64,000 nucleotides of DNA from Kuafuiihalomonas sp964473255 (GTDB lineage Bacteria > Myxococcota > Kuafuiibacteriia > Kuafuiibacteriales > Kuafuiibacteriaceae). The stretch spans positions 1 to 64,000 of the forward strand of contig CAYYOT010000021.1 in the NCBI GenBank assembly GCA_964473255.1. Reading direction: 5' to 3'. Below, piece by piece: positions 1 to 8,893 of this stretch. The notes beneath the pieces are model-generated. The model saw only the letters and a list, made by a program, of their open reading frames with translations. It had not been told where the DNA came from and did not search any database. Within the stretch, counting starts at the first letter, position 1; each line of letters opens with the position of its first letter. The translations under genes and the position numbers were made by a program.

Positions 1-1062
1 CAGGGCGTCCAGAGACCCGCGCTTGTCGAACTTGTTGATCGCGATCAGGTCGGCGAAATCGAGCATGTCGATCTTCTCGAGTTGAGTTGCCGCGCCGTAC
101 TCGGAAGTCATGACGTAAAGCGTGACGTCCGAGTGCTCTACGATCTCCGTATCCGACTGCCCGATCCCCGAAGTCTCGACGATGACCAGGTCGAAGCCCG
201 CTGCCTTCAAGACGTCGATCGACTCCTGAACGTAGCGGCTCAGAGCCAGGTTCGACTGGCGGGTCGCCAGCGAACGCATGAAGGCCCGTGGGTGATGCAC
301 CGAGTTCATCCGGATGCGATCACCGAGAAGAGCCCCGCCGGTTCGTCGCTTGGATGGGTCGACGGAGATGATGCCCAACGTCCTGTTCTCGTACTCCATG
401 AGGAAACGACGGATTATCTCGTCGACGAGCGATGATTTGCCGGCGCCACCGGTGCCGGTGATGCCCAGAACGGGAGGGCCGTTCTCACCGATCATCTTCT
501 TGAGTCGCGGATGAAGCCGCTCCCCTTGCTGGGGGTCGTTTTCGAAAGCGCTGATCGTTTGGGCGATGATCCGGGGATCCTTGCTGGGTAGTTGCTCGAT
601 GAGATTGTCCACCGGCTCCACGCGCGTGGGAAAATCGCAGCGACGGATCACGTCGTTGATCATTCCCTGAAGCCCGAGAGAACGCCCATCGTCGGGGCTA
701 TAGATGCGGGTAATGCCATGGCCATGAAGTTCTTCGATCTCCTGGGGGAGGATCGTGCCTCCGCCGCCGCCGAAGATCTTGATGGGCGCTTCTCGCTCCT
801 GGAGGAGGTCATGCATGTACTTGAAGTACTCGAGGTGGCCGCCCTGGTAGGACGTAACCGCGATACCTTGGGCATCTTCTTGAATGGCGCAATCGACGAT
901 CTCGGCCACCGAGCGGTTGTGACCGAGATGGATGACCTCCGCGCCCGACGCCTGCATCATGCGACGCATCAGATTGATGGCGGCATCGTGACCGTCGAAC
1001 AGAGAAGCGGCCGTCACGATGCGGACATGGTGGCGGGGTGTGTAGCGGACGGTCTCGGTCAT
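1..1062 (-). CDS. icmF: IcmF, fused isobutyryl-CoA mutase (N-terminal part, cut by window start)
   Basis: The 354 visible codons carry the B12-binding domain and the start of the MeaB-like GTPase. The cobalamin site reads SLFDGHDAAIN, with His25 as the expected lower cobalt ligand. A GGGGGT stretch follows near residue 100. The P-loop GTGGAGKSS has its Lys at about residue 209, and a switch-like IVETSGIGQSD comes later. This order (B12 domain, G-protein chaperone, then catalytic mutase domain) is specific to IcmF, which interconverts isobutyryl-CoA and butyryl-CoA and protects its own cofactor loading. The mutase domain lies off the left edge. The start is ATG at 1062; an in-frame ATG at 1077 is the alternative. 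The gene is divergent from the peptidase gene at 1147. Confidence 0.93.
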   Translation of the reverse strand, partial: MTETVRYTPRHHVRIVTAASLFDGHDAAINLMRRMMQASGAEVIHLGHNRSVAEIVDCAIQEDAQGIAVTSYQGGHLEYFKYMHDLLQEREAPIKIFGGGGGTILPQEIEELHGHGITRIYSPDDGRSLGLQGMINDVIRRCDFPTRVEPVDNLIEQLPSKDPRIIAQTISAFENDPQQGERLHPRLKKMIGENGPPVLGITGTGGAGKSSLVDEIIRRFLMEYENRTLGIISVDPSKRRTGGALLGDRIRMNSVHHPRAFMRSLATRQSNLALSRYVQESIDVLKAAGFDLVIVETSGIGQSDTEIVEHSDVTLYVMTSEYGAATQLEKIDMLDFADLIAINKFDKRGSLDAL

Positions 1063-1146
1063 GGACGGGCGAACCATGGTCCAAGCCCCGGAAACGGGTC
1101 AACGAATTGGAGGGACCGGCCGTCGGTCCGATGCTAGCGTCGTCGG

Positions 1147-3231
1147 ATGCGAGGCCCCCTGGCGCCCGAGCGCCCCCACACCGTGACGCTCCACGGCGAG
1201 ACCCGAGAAGACCCTTACGCCTGGCTGCGCGTGGACAACTGGCAGGAGGTGATGCGAGACCCGTCGGTCCTCGACGGCGCGGTGTGCGAGCACCTCGAGG
1301 CCGAAAACCGCTACACCGAGGCGTTCATGGCCCCCCATGCCGACCTCCAAGAGGCTGTGTTCCAAGAGATGAAGGGACGCATCAAGGAAGATGATTCGAC
1401 CGTCCCGTCGCCGGACGGAGCCTGGGCCTATTTCGTTCGCTACGAGGTAGGGGGACAGCACCCCATCTGTTGCCGAGAGCCATCTTCGGGAGGAGCCGCG
1501 CAGGTCTTGTTGCACGGCGACCGCGAGGCCGAGGGGTTGGCATTTTGGCAGCTTGCCGGATGGGAGCACTCACCGGACCACCGCCGGCTCGCGTACGCGA
1601 CGGACACGAAGGGTTCCGAGCTGTATTCGCTGCGAGTGAGGGACCTGGGTTCGGGCCGGGATCTCGAGGACGTCATCGAACGCACGAGTGGTAGCTTCGA
1701 GTGGTCCAACGACGGCGAGCACCTGTTCTATACGGTTCTCGACGACAATCATCGGCCGTCGAAGGTCTTCCGTCACGAGATCGGGTCCGACCCTGCCACC
1801 GATGTTCTCGTCTACGAGGAACCAGATCCGGGATTCTTCGTCGGAGTCGCCAAGACCGAGTCGAACAAGTACATCGTGATCGATAGTCACGACCACGAGA
1901 CGTCGGAGGCTCGCCTCGTCCCAGCCGCTCAACCCACGCTGGAAGCACGAGTCGTGCGGGAGCGAACGCCCGGCGTCGAGTACGATGTGAGCCACCACGG
2001 CGACCGTCTTCTGATTCTGACGAATGCGGATGATGCCGAAGACTTCAAGATCGTCGAAGCCGATGAGGAGGGACGTCATTGGCGGGATGTCGTGGCCCAC
2101 GAGCCCGGTCGATTGATCCGTTCACTGTCCGTTTATCGCGATTTTCTCGTGCGCCTGGAAATGGTCGATGCCCTGCCGCGAATCGTGGTTCGTCCTTTCG
2201 CCGACCCCGGGAACGAGTACGTCATCGACTTTCCCGAGGAGGCCTATAGCTTGGGCACTCATGGAAGCTACGAGTACGAATCGAGTCGGCTGCGTTTCAG
2301 CTACAGCTCCATGACGACTCCGGCCCAAGTGTTCGACTACGACATGGACACGCGCGAGCGTCGCCTGCGCAAGGAGCAGGAAGTGCCCACCGGCCACGAT
2401 CCAGACCGCTACGTGGTGACGCGGGAGCACGCTCGGGCCACGGACGGAGAGCTCGTGCCCATCACGATTCTACGGCTCAGGTCCACGCAGCTCGACAGCA
2501 CGGGACCGGTGCTGCTGTACGGTTACGGCGCATACGGGCTGTCGATGCCGGCCGCTTTTGGTACGGCACGACTGAGCCTGGTGGACCGCGGCTTCGTCTA
2601 TGCCATCGCCCACATCCGCGGCGGCATGGAAAAGGGTTACCGGTGGTACACCGAAGGCAAGCGAATGAAGAAGCGCAACACGTTTTCCGACTTCGCCGCC
2701 GCCGCCGAACACCTGGTCGCGCGCGGCTATGCTCGGCCCGGTCGGATCGCCGCGCAAGGAGGCTCGGCCGGCGGCATGCTGATGGGCGTCGTCGCGAATG
2801 AGTATCCGGAACTATTCGGCGCGATCCTGGCTGAAGTGCCCTTCGTCGACGTGCTCAACACCATGTCCGACGAGACGCTACCCTTGACCCCGCCCGAGTG
2901 GCCCGAGTGGGGCAATCCTGCCCAGGACGAGGCTGCCTACGCCTACATTCGTGAGTACTCGCCCTACGACAACGTCGAGAGGCGCCCCCGGCCGGCCATC
3001 CTGGCGACGGCGGGGCTGGCGGACCCGCGGGTCACCTATTGGGAGCCCGCCAAATGGGTAGCGCGCCTGCGCGAGCGGGCCGTCGACGACACCCCTCTGC
3101 TGCTCAAGACGAACATGGAGGCCGGGCACGGGGGGGCGGCGGGCCGCTTCGAGCGATTGCGGGAAACGGCGATGGTCTTTACCTTCCTGCTCGCGGTTTT
3201 CGAGATGACGGAGCAGCAGCAGCGGTCATGA
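1147..3231 (+). CDS. ptrB: Oligopeptidase B-type prolyl oligopeptidase (S9 family)
   Basis: A 694-residue protein of normal length for oligopeptidase B, a cytosolic serine peptidase cutting short peptides after basic residues. The N-terminal signature REDPYAWLRVDNWQEV and a beta-propeller (about 80-410) precede the alpha/beta-hydrolase domain. The catalytic Ser540 sits in QGGSAGGMLMG, Asp626 in AGLADPRV and His661 in EAGHGG, the expected triad. The insert LPLTPPEWPEWGNP after the nucleophile is typical of PtrB. No signal peptide is seen. Its TGA overlaps the ATG of the DnaJ-like gene (ATGA), so the two are probably translated together. Confidence 0.95.
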   Translation: MRGPLAPERPHTVTLHGETREDPYAWLRVDNWQEVMRDPSVLDGAVCEHLEAENRYTEAFMAPHADLQEAVFQEMKGRIKEDDSTVPSPDGAWAYFVRYEVGGQHPICCREPSSGGAAQVLLHGDREAEGLAFWQLAGWEHSPDHRRLAYATDTKGSELYSLRVRDLGSGRDLEDVIERTSGSFEWSNDGEHLFYTVLDDNHRPSKVFRHEIGSDPATDVLVYEEPDPGFFVGVAKTESNKYIVIDSHDHETSEARLVPAAQPTLEARVVRERTPGVEYDVSHHGDRLLILTNADDAEDFKIVEADEEGRHWRDVVAHEPGRLIRSLSVYRDFLVRLEMVDALPRIVVRPFADPGNEYVIDFPEEAYSLGTHGSYEYESSRLRFSYSSMTTPAQVFDYDMDTRERRLRKEQEVPTGHDPDRYVVTREHARATDGELVPITILRLRSTQLDSTGPVLLYGYGAYGLSMPAAFGTARLSLVDRGFVYAIAHIRGGMEKGYRWYTEGKRMKKRNTFSDFAAAAEHLVARGYARPGRIAAQGGSAGGMLMGVVANEYPELFGAILAEVPFVDVLNTMSDETLPLTPPEWPEWGNPAQDEAAYAYIREYSPYDNVERRPRPAILATAGLADPRVTYWEPAKWVARLRERAVDDTPLLLKTNMEAGHGGAAGRFERLRETAMVFTFLLAVFEMTEQQQRS

Positions 3232-4211
3232 GTGATGAGAAAGACCCCTACGAAGTCCTCGGCCTGACGTCGAAGGCGAGCCAGGACGAAATCAAGAAGG
3301 CGTACAAGCGCCTGGCTCGCAAGAATCATCCCGATGTGAACCCGGGGGACTCGGCGGCGGAGAACCGGTTCAAGGAGATCAGCGCGGCCTACGAACTTCT
3401 CGAAGACCCCGACAAGCGCAAACTATTCGATGAGTTTGGCCATCAGGCCGCGTCGCCGGGCTTCGATCCCGAGAAGGCGCGGGCCTATCGGGCCTGGCAG
3501 GAGCAGCAAGCGACGACCGGTGGTTCGCCGTTCGGCGCCGGTGGACCGGAGGACTTCGAGTTCGACTTGGGAGAGATGTTCGGAGACCTCTTTGGTCGCG
3601 GCGCGCGGCGTGGCGGCGGTGGATTTCGGGGACAGGACATACGCGTGCCGCGGCGCGGTCCGGATATCAGGACCGAGATGACCGTCGATTTTCTGGATGC
3701 GGTCAAAGGAACCGAAACCGCCTTCAGCATGACGACCGGTGGGTCGGAGGAATCGACCAAGACGTCGGTTCGAATTCCGCCCGGAGTCAAAGACGGTCAG
3801 ACGCTCCGGCTGCGAGGTCGGGGTGCGCCAGGCAGCGACGGCGGGCCATCGGGTGACCTCCTCATTGAAATTCGGGTTAAGCCTCATTCGCTCCTCCAGC
3901 GCGACGGAACCGACCTTCTCTTGAAGGTCCCAGTAACCATCAAGGAAGCCATGGTCGGAGGGCGAATCGAAGTTCCGACGCTCGAGGGGCCGGTCAAGCT
4001 CACCGTCCCCGGTGGCTCGCAAAGTGGGACCAAGCTTCGCCTCAAGGGGAAAGGAGGCTGGGCCCCCGACGGCAAGACCCGCGGCGATCTGATGGTCACG
4101 CTCGATGTGCGGCTCCCCCCGGCCCCGGCGGAGGATACAACGGCTCGGGCCGCGGTCGATACGCTGGAAGAGCGGTACGAGGAGCCGGTGCGCTCCGGAC
4201 TGCGGATTTAG
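3228..4211 (+). CDS. cbpA: CbpA-type DnaJ co-chaperone (J domain, no zinc finger)
   Basis: 327 residues. An N-terminal J domain (about 6-72) has the Hsp70-activating HPD at 34-36, followed by a Gly/Phe-rich linker and two DnaJ C-terminal substrate-binding folds. The Cys-rich zinc-finger repeats of true DnaJ are absent, giving the CbpA layout. It would deliver substrates to, and stimulate, a cytosolic Hsp70. The open frame extends upstream inside ptrB, but ATG 3228 is chosen because MSDEKDPYEVLGL is the usual J-protein N-terminus and the ATG overlaps the ptrB stop. The next gene encodes a CbpM-like modulator, supporting the call. Confidence 0.93.
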   Translation: MSDEKDPYEVLGLTSKASQDEIKKAYKRLARKNHPDVNPGDSAAENRFKEISAAYELLEDPDKRKLFDEFGHQAASPGFDPEKARAYRAWQEQQATTGGSPFGAGGPEDFEFDLGEMFGDLFGRGARRGGGGFRGQDIRVPRRGPDIRTEMTVDFLDAVKGTETAFSMTTGGSEESTKTSVRIPPGVKDGQTLRLRGRGAPGSDGGPSGDLLIEIRVKPHSLLQRDGTDLLLKVPVTIKEAMVGGRIEVPTLEGPVKLTVPGGSQSGTKLRLKGKGGWAPDGKTRGDLMVTLDVRLPPAPAEDTTARAAVDTLEERYEEPVRSGLRI

Positions 4212-4220
4212 GGAGTGGTC

Positions 4221-4511
4221 ATGAGCAAGCTGTCTCGACGAGAGATCGTGACCCTCCTCGGGGTCGAAGAAGACTTCCTGGTCTGGCTCGAGTCCGAGCA
4301 GATCGTCCGCTGCGACGAGCGCGGCGAGTATTCCTCGGACGATGCCGAGCGCGCCCGGGTTGGTTGGATCATCCATCACGAGCTCGGGGTGAATCACGAA
4401 GGTGTCGATGTCGCGCTGCATCTTCTGGAGTGCATGCTGGAGGAGCGGCGCCGCTACGGTGCAGTACTCGAGCGCCTGCGTCGCCGGCTCGATGAGATGG
4501 TGGGCGACTGA
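4221..4511 (+). CDS. CbpM-like / MerR-type chaperone modulator
   Basis: A 96-residue protein with an N-terminal helix-turn-helix-like segment (SRREIVTLLGVEEDFLVWLE), a two-residue Arg-Cys turn, and a C-terminal helical stretch ending RRRLDEMVGD. CbpM proteins have this size and build and sit directly after cbpA, where they bind the J domain and block it; the same role is inferred here. ATG 4221 is preferred over GTG 4215 because GGGAG lies about six bases upstream of 4221. Sequence similarity to CbpM is weak by eye, so the gene order carries much of the assignment. Confidence 0.7.
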   Translation: MSKLSRREIVTLLGVEEDFLVWLESEQIVRCDERGEYSSDDAERARVGWIIHHELGVNHEGVDVALHLLECMLEERRRYGAVLERLRRRLDEMVGD

Positions 4512-4552
4512 GGGCTCGACTCTTTGCCCGGTTCACCGGTACCGCTGTTCCC

Positions 4553-5452
4553 ATGAGACGAACAGCCTTGCTTTTGGCGTCCGCGCTTCTCGTATCGTGT
4601 ACGAAGCCCACGCCGCCGACCGACCCCAATCCCACGCCACCGGCCAAGCCGAACCCGACGCCGCCGGCGAAGCCCGCCGGGTCACCGGCCGCGAGTCCCG
4701 GCTCGGCTCCCGCCATGACGGGCTCGATCAGTGAGGAGGAGTTCAAGGCCCTGCACCAGCACACCAAGGACGAGCCGCCCAAGCTCGAAGGTACGATGAT
4801 AGAAGTCGGCGGGGCCCGAGCGTATCTGAGTCGTCCGGCGGGGGTCGACGCACCCGTCCCTGGCATCGTGGTCATCCACGAGTGGTGGGGCCTGAATGAC
4901 AACGTGAAGCACTGGTCGGATCGCCTGGCGGCGGAGGGGTATGCGGCACTGGCCGTCGACCTCTATGGGGGCGAGGTCGCGACCGAGCCGGACGGCGCCA
5001 TGGAACTGATGAAGGGTGTCGACCAAGAGCAGGCTCTCGCCATCTTGGACGCAGCCCGCCGCTACCTGTCCGAAGACGCGGCAATTCAGGCTCCGAAGGT
5101 CGCCTCGATCGGCTGGTGCTTCGGCGGCGGCTATTCATTGCGCCTGGCGATCGCGGATCCGGAGCTCGCGGCGGCCGTCGTTTACTATGGCTTTCCAGTC
5201 CTCGACGAAGAGGAGCTCGGGCGCATCGAGGCGAACATGCTCCTGATCTATGCCGACCGGGACAAGAGCATCCCTCCCGCCAAAGTGCAGGCTCTCGATG
5301 CTGCACTGACGAAAGTGGGAGTGACCCACGAGCTTCATACGTACGACGCCGACCACGCCTTCGCGAACCCGTCGAACGCGGTTTACGACCACGACGCTGC
5401 GTCGAAAGCGTGGGCCGAGGTCAAAGACTTCTTGAAGTCCGAGCTCCGTTGA
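4553..5452 (+). CDS. Dienelactone-hydrolase-family lipoprotein
   Basis: 299 residues. A signal peptide ends in lipobox LVSC (Cys16), followed by a Pro/Thr/Lys linker of near-repeats (PNPTPPAKP) up to about residue 55. The rest is a dienelactone hydrolase fold: HEWWGLNDN holds the conserved Glu, GWCFGGG the nucleophile Cys189, YADRD Asp235 and DADHAF His268. The catalytic set looks complete, so it is probably an active lipid-anchored esterase of the periplasm or outer membrane; the substrate is unknown. It lies 41 bp after the CbpM-like gene but seems functionally separate. Confidence 0.88.
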   Translation: MRRTALLLASALLVSCTKPTPPTDPNPTPPAKPNPTPPAKPAGSPAASPGSAPAMTGSISEEEFKALHQHTKDEPPKLEGTMIEVGGARAYLSRPAGVDAPVPGIVVIHEWWGLNDNVKHWSDRLAAEGYAALAVDLYGGEVATEPDGAMELMKGVDQEQALAILDAARRYLSEDAAIQAPKVASIGWCFGGGYSLRLAIADPELAAAVVYYGFPVLDEEELGRIEANMLLIYADRDKSIPPAKVQALDAALTKVGVTHELHTYDADHAFANPSNAVYDHDAASKAWAEVKDFLKSELR

Positions 5453-5455
5453 GCC

Positions 5456-7516
5456 TCAGTCGTCGAACCGGCAGGGCTGATCTCCGCATACGTCCTCGAT
5501 CCGACCTTCGTCGAAGAAGCGTCGAACCAGATCCTGATGTTCGGGGATGCTCTGGAGCGCATCGTGCGGATCGGGGCCCTCCGCCGGCGGTGGGCGGCCG
5601 CCGGGAGTGGGAAAGTCGGCGCCGACGTCGAACATGACCCAGCCACTTCCTTCATACGGATAGGCGGCCGGGGTCACGCCGTCGACGACGCGTCCCTCGG
5701 GGAAGTTCTCCAGGAGGACGACGCCGAGGGTCGATGTTCGGACGATTCTTTCCAGCGGCGGTACCGGGCTCTGACGGTCCCCCTTGACCCCGGTCAAGAG
5801 CACACGGGTGGGAGAGAATGGGCCGTGACCGCCCGCCAAACGACCGAAGAAGAGCGACGAGGCGGTGTAGTCGAGGAGCATTTGGGCCGAGGCCAGCGCG
5901 AGCCAGGCTTCGACCGAAGTACCATATGCCGTGATCAAGGAAGGTGCAGGCCCCCGAAGCAGATCACTGACGCGCTCGGAGCGGGTGCCTGCCGTCGCGA
6001 GATCGAAGCTCCCTGCAACCAGCGCCCCACGCTCGAGACGTTGGCTGGTTCCGAGGAGCGCTGGGGCGACCGAGACCGACGCATCGAAGCCATAAAAGAA
6101 GACGCGGCCGGGCACGTGATTCATGAAGCCTCGCAGAGCGCTTCGGTCGAAGAAGTCGATGATCACCTCCGATAGCATCCACTGATTGACGAGAGCCTGA
6201 AGCCGGCGGTCGACCACGAACTGGAGCTGGTTGACGTCCTCAGAGGCGGCCTCGATGTCGTCGCCGTCCTCCTGGCTGAATCCCAACCAGTCGGTCGCGA
6301 TCAAGATCCAGCGTCGATCGTTGGCCATCGTCACGTATTCCGGATCCTCGATGACTCTTCGGCCGGAGAGATACGGGTGCCCAACCTGAACCAGCAGTGA
6401 TGGCGGAGGATCCTGCCGTTGGAACTCGGACTCGCGGGGAGCGAGGATGGAAAAGGGAACGGCGCGAACGCCGACGGGTTCGGGATTCGACGAGTCGGGA
6501 GCATTGAGGACTTCGCCCATTCGACCGTTGATCTGCTCGGGGCGAAGGAACCAAGGAGCCTGAAATTCCCCTTCGAATCGAGCCAAGATCTCCGGGTCGT
6601 CGCTGATGACCGTCGACGTGATCGTATAGTTGATACCGTTCTCGCTCACGACGCGGTCGTAGCTTTCGCGCAGGCGCTCCACCCGAAATGAAAGGCGCTC
6701 ACCGTCGGCGACGTTGAAGTCCCAGGCCAGGACCAGCTCCTCCCGAAAGACGCCTTCCTGTTCCAGGATGGAGAAGAGGTCGTCGAAGCGACGCTGACGT
6801 TCCTCGAGACGTGTACCGGTCGTCTGGCGGTTGGCGAGGAGCGTGAAGGCGAAAGATGGTTCATACGCGTTGCCCGAGCGGTCCACGAGATCGCGAAAAG
6901 CGACGATGTAGCGGGCGCCCGCTTCGAGGACTTCCGCCGGACGGACGAACGTGAGGCGCTCCATCGGATCCGGTTCCAGCTCGTCCTGGTCGACGTAGTA
7001 GGGCACGCGAGAAGCAAAGATGCCGTCGAACTTGAAAAGTTGGATGGGAGCATTCGCGGCCATACTCGGTCCCAGGTCGACTTCGGTCGCCATCGACGAA
7101 ATGTCCAAGTCGGGGAACAGGACGATGATCGGCGTTTCCGGGCTATAGCCGTTGTGAATGACGAAGCGGTTCTCATCGATGATGACGTCCTCCCGATTGG
7201 CGGGGAGAGCGCCGGGGAGGAAGGACAACATGTTGGGACCGCCGGCATTGGGATTCAGATACATGTTCGAAGGCCAGGGCAGCGCGCAGTACGACGGCAT
7301 GAGTGGGTCGCATTCCACTCGACCGGGTATGAGGTCGCCGGCATCCGGTGCGGTGTCGGCGGGACCGGCGTCACGGTCCCCCACGTCCGGACGAGGGCCG
7401 GCGTCGAGTCCGATGCGCGCGTCGGGCTGGCCCGTGCTCGATGAGCCATCATCGGAGCAGGCGGCCGCCAGGACGGCTATGAACGCAACAGATCCACGAA
7501 CATGGCTCACCAACAT
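5456..7516 (-). CDS. Large lipoprotein, alpha/beta-hydrolase-like, function unknown
   Basis: 686 residues. Signal peptide and lipobox LAAAC, then an Asp/Ala/Gly/Pro linker (DAGPRPDVGDRDAGPADT). The mature part opens with LPWPSNMYLNPNAGG, resembling the LPFPSD start of bacterial secreted lipase N-terminal domains, and later has VQVGHPYLSG and IATDWLGFS, which match the oxyanion region and following strand of alpha/beta hydrolases. At the nucleophile elbow I read YGFDASVS rather than a clear G-x-S-x-G, so activity is doubtful. ATG 7516 is used; the frame stays open upstream but without coding character. It converges on the preceding hydrolase gene with 3 bp between stops. Confidence 0.75.
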   Translation of the reverse strand: MLVSHVRGSVAFIAVLAAACSDDGSSSTGQPDARIGLDAGPRPDVGDRDAGPADTAPDAGDLIPGRVECDPLMPSYCALPWPSNMYLNPNAGGPNMLSFLPGALPANREDVIIDENRFVIHNGYSPETPIIVLFPDLDISSMATEVDLGPSMAANAPIQLFKFDGIFASRVPYYVDQDELEPDPMERLTFVRPAEVLEAGARYIVAFRDLVDRSGNAYEPSFAFTLLANRQTTGTRLEERQRRFDDLFSILEQEGVFREELVLAWDFNVADGERLSFRVERLRESYDRVVSENGINYTITSTVISDDPEILARFEGEFQAPWFLRPEQINGRMGEVLNAPDSSNPEPVGVRAVPFSILAPRESEFQRQDPPPSLLVQVGHPYLSGRRVIEDPEYVTMANDRRWILIATDWLGFSQEDGDDIEAASEDVNQLQFVVDRRLQALVNQWMLSEVIIDFFDRSALRGFMNHVPGRVFFYGFDASVSVAPALLGTSQRLERGALVAGSFDLATAGTRSERVSDLLRGPAPSLITAYGTSVEAWLALASAQMLLDYTASSLFFGRLAGGHGPFSPTRVLLTGVKGDRQSPVPPLERIVRTSTLGVVLLENFPEGRVVDGVTPAAYPYEGSGWVMFDVGADFPTPGGRPPPAEGPDPHDALQSIPEHQDLVRRFFDEGRIEDVCGDQPCRFDD

Positions 7517-7645
7517 CTGGGTCGGAGCATGATGAAATCCGGATCCCCGGGCAAGCGCTGGCGGTCGTGACCAGGACCGGATTTTACCGACCTGCGACCG
7601 GGGCTGCCTTTTGACGGAACGCAACGGAGAGAGTAGGCGCCACGC

Positions 7646-8143
7646 ATGGGTCTCCGATCGATGAAGTTCGATTTTCCGCCGCCCCCCGACAGCTCTCGGG
7701 AGCTGAAAGAGGCTCTCGTGAAAGGCATCGATTCGTATGTCCGAACGGGGAGGACCATCAGCGAAGAAAAGGCAAACGCGATCGTGGCCGCGGTCGAAGG
7801 GCTGCTTTCGGCGTCCGAACCCGCGGCTCGAATCAAGGCCAAGCCTCGCTCCAAGCCCGCCCGAACGCGCAACAAGCTCGCACGCTGGACGGCCGAAGAC
7901 TATCAGTGCCTGCGCTCCCTCGATTGGGAGGCACTGGATGCCGTGTGGGATCGACTCAAAGATGATTCGGTCGAAGAGGACGCCCAGCTCAAAGCGGAAG
8001 AACGGCGCCTGATTCTGAGCGCCTATGGGAAGGTGCCGGGCGACCGGCGGGCCGAACGCTCGGCTCGCGCCAACGTCATCGGTCGACTCAAGCACTTGGT
8101 CACCGCCTACGAGTTGGCCGAGGCGGCTGGATGGAAGCCCTGA
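7646..8143 (+). CDS. Conserved-looking hypothetical protein
   Basis: 165 residues, not recognised. The N-terminus (MKFDFPPPPDSSRELKEALV) is followed by a helical region, a basic linker rich in Lys/Arg/Ala (about 58-78), and an acidic/helical C-terminal half with several Trp and Leu. No signal peptide or membrane span. It is probably cytosolic, and the basic linker could bind nucleic acid, but no named fold is seen. ATG 7646 has GGAGAGAG about 12 bases upstream; ATG 7661 is an alternative. It is divergent from the lipoprotein at 5456-7516 with about 130 bp for promoters. Confidence 0.7.
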   Translation: MGLRSMKFDFPPPPDSSRELKEALVKGIDSYVRTGRTISEEKANAIVAAVEGLLSASEPAARIKAKPRSKPARTRNKLARWTAEDYQCLRSLDWEALDAVWDRLKDDSVEEDAQLKAEERRLILSAYGKVPGDRRAERSARANVIGRLKHLVTAYELAEAAGWKP

Positions 8144-8150
8144 CTGCGCC

Positions 8151-8873
8151 TCAGGCTCCGCGCACGAGGTCCTCCAGGCGTCCGAGCAGTTGCTGCAGCT
8201 GTTGCCGTCGCCGAGCGACGGTCCGCGCGTAGAATCGCCGGACGAGCATGTAGCCCAGGCCCATCCAGCCGAGCACAACGACGGGTACGAGCCACGGCAG
8301 TCCGCCGAGGACGACCGGAAGGAGGGGGAGGGCCACGGTGCCTCCGACAACCCCGCCCCAGATACCTCCGAACAGGCCACCGACCAGCGGCGAGAATCGT
8401 TCCTCGACCTGGATCTTGGTGAGGGGCCCGCGCGGCGAAATGCTCACTCGAATCCGGCGTGCGGTGAGGTTGTTGTTGTGCGCGGCCACGTCTCGAGCAT
8501 CGGTGGTCCAGCGGAATCCTCCCCCCGACTGCTCCGTGCTCCCGAACTCGCCGAGGTGCTCGGTCGCCAGGTCGACGGCCTGACCACTCACGGACTGCTG
8601 GTCCTCGACGGTGAGCGAAACATCGGCGCTCGCCTCCAGATGCAGGGCGCTGGGCCCACCCAGAAACCACGAGGAGCGGCAGTCCCGCTGCTGGCCTTCC
8701 AGTTCGGCAGCCGCTCGTCGGACGAGGGCTCCGTCGATACCTGCCACGGCTGCCGCTTGCTCGAGGTCGGCGATCGAATAGGAGTCCGAGGAGGCTTCGC
8801 GCGCCTCGAGCTGTAGCTCGGCCGCTCGTTCCAAGATCTCCGCCGCGCGACGATGGTCGAACCGGTCCGTCAC
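8151..8873 (-). CDS. Hypothetical membrane protein
   Basis: About 240 residues. The N-terminal two thirds are soluble, with helices rich in Ala/Glu (HRRAAEILERAAELQLEAREA). The C-terminal part has a Gly-rich hydrophobic hairpin (about residues 168-215, LFGGIWGGVVGGTVALPLL then LPWLVPVVVLGWMGLGYML), and a basic tail (RRFYARTVARRRQQLQQLL). The frame is open far upstream, overlapping the EthD gene; GTG 8873 is the first plausible start after that gene's stop, but its ribosome site is weak. No family recognised. Confidence 0.6.
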   Translation of the reverse strand: MTDRFDHRRAAEILERAAELQLEAREASSDSYSIADLEQAAAVAGIDGALVRRAAAELEGQQRDCRSSWFLGGPSALHLEASADVSLTVEDQQSVSGQAVDLATEHLGEFGSTEQSGGGFRWTTDARDVAAHNNNLTARRIRVSISPRGPLTKIQVEERFSPLVGGLFGGIWGGVVGGTVALPLLPVVLGGLPWLVPVVVLGWMGLGYMLVRRFYARTVARRRQQLQQLLGRLEDLVRGA

Positions 8874-8893
8874 CAGTTCTACTGTAGACGAAT

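Noticed and set aside
82..1137. Forward-strand open frames over the first kilobase
   Set aside because: They are shadows of icmF on the minus strand, whose frame has the B12 and P-loop motifs.
7517..8380. Upstream extension of the 5456-7516 lipoprotein frame
   Set aside because: It would remove the signal peptide from the N-terminus and run through the 7646-8143 gene on the other strand.
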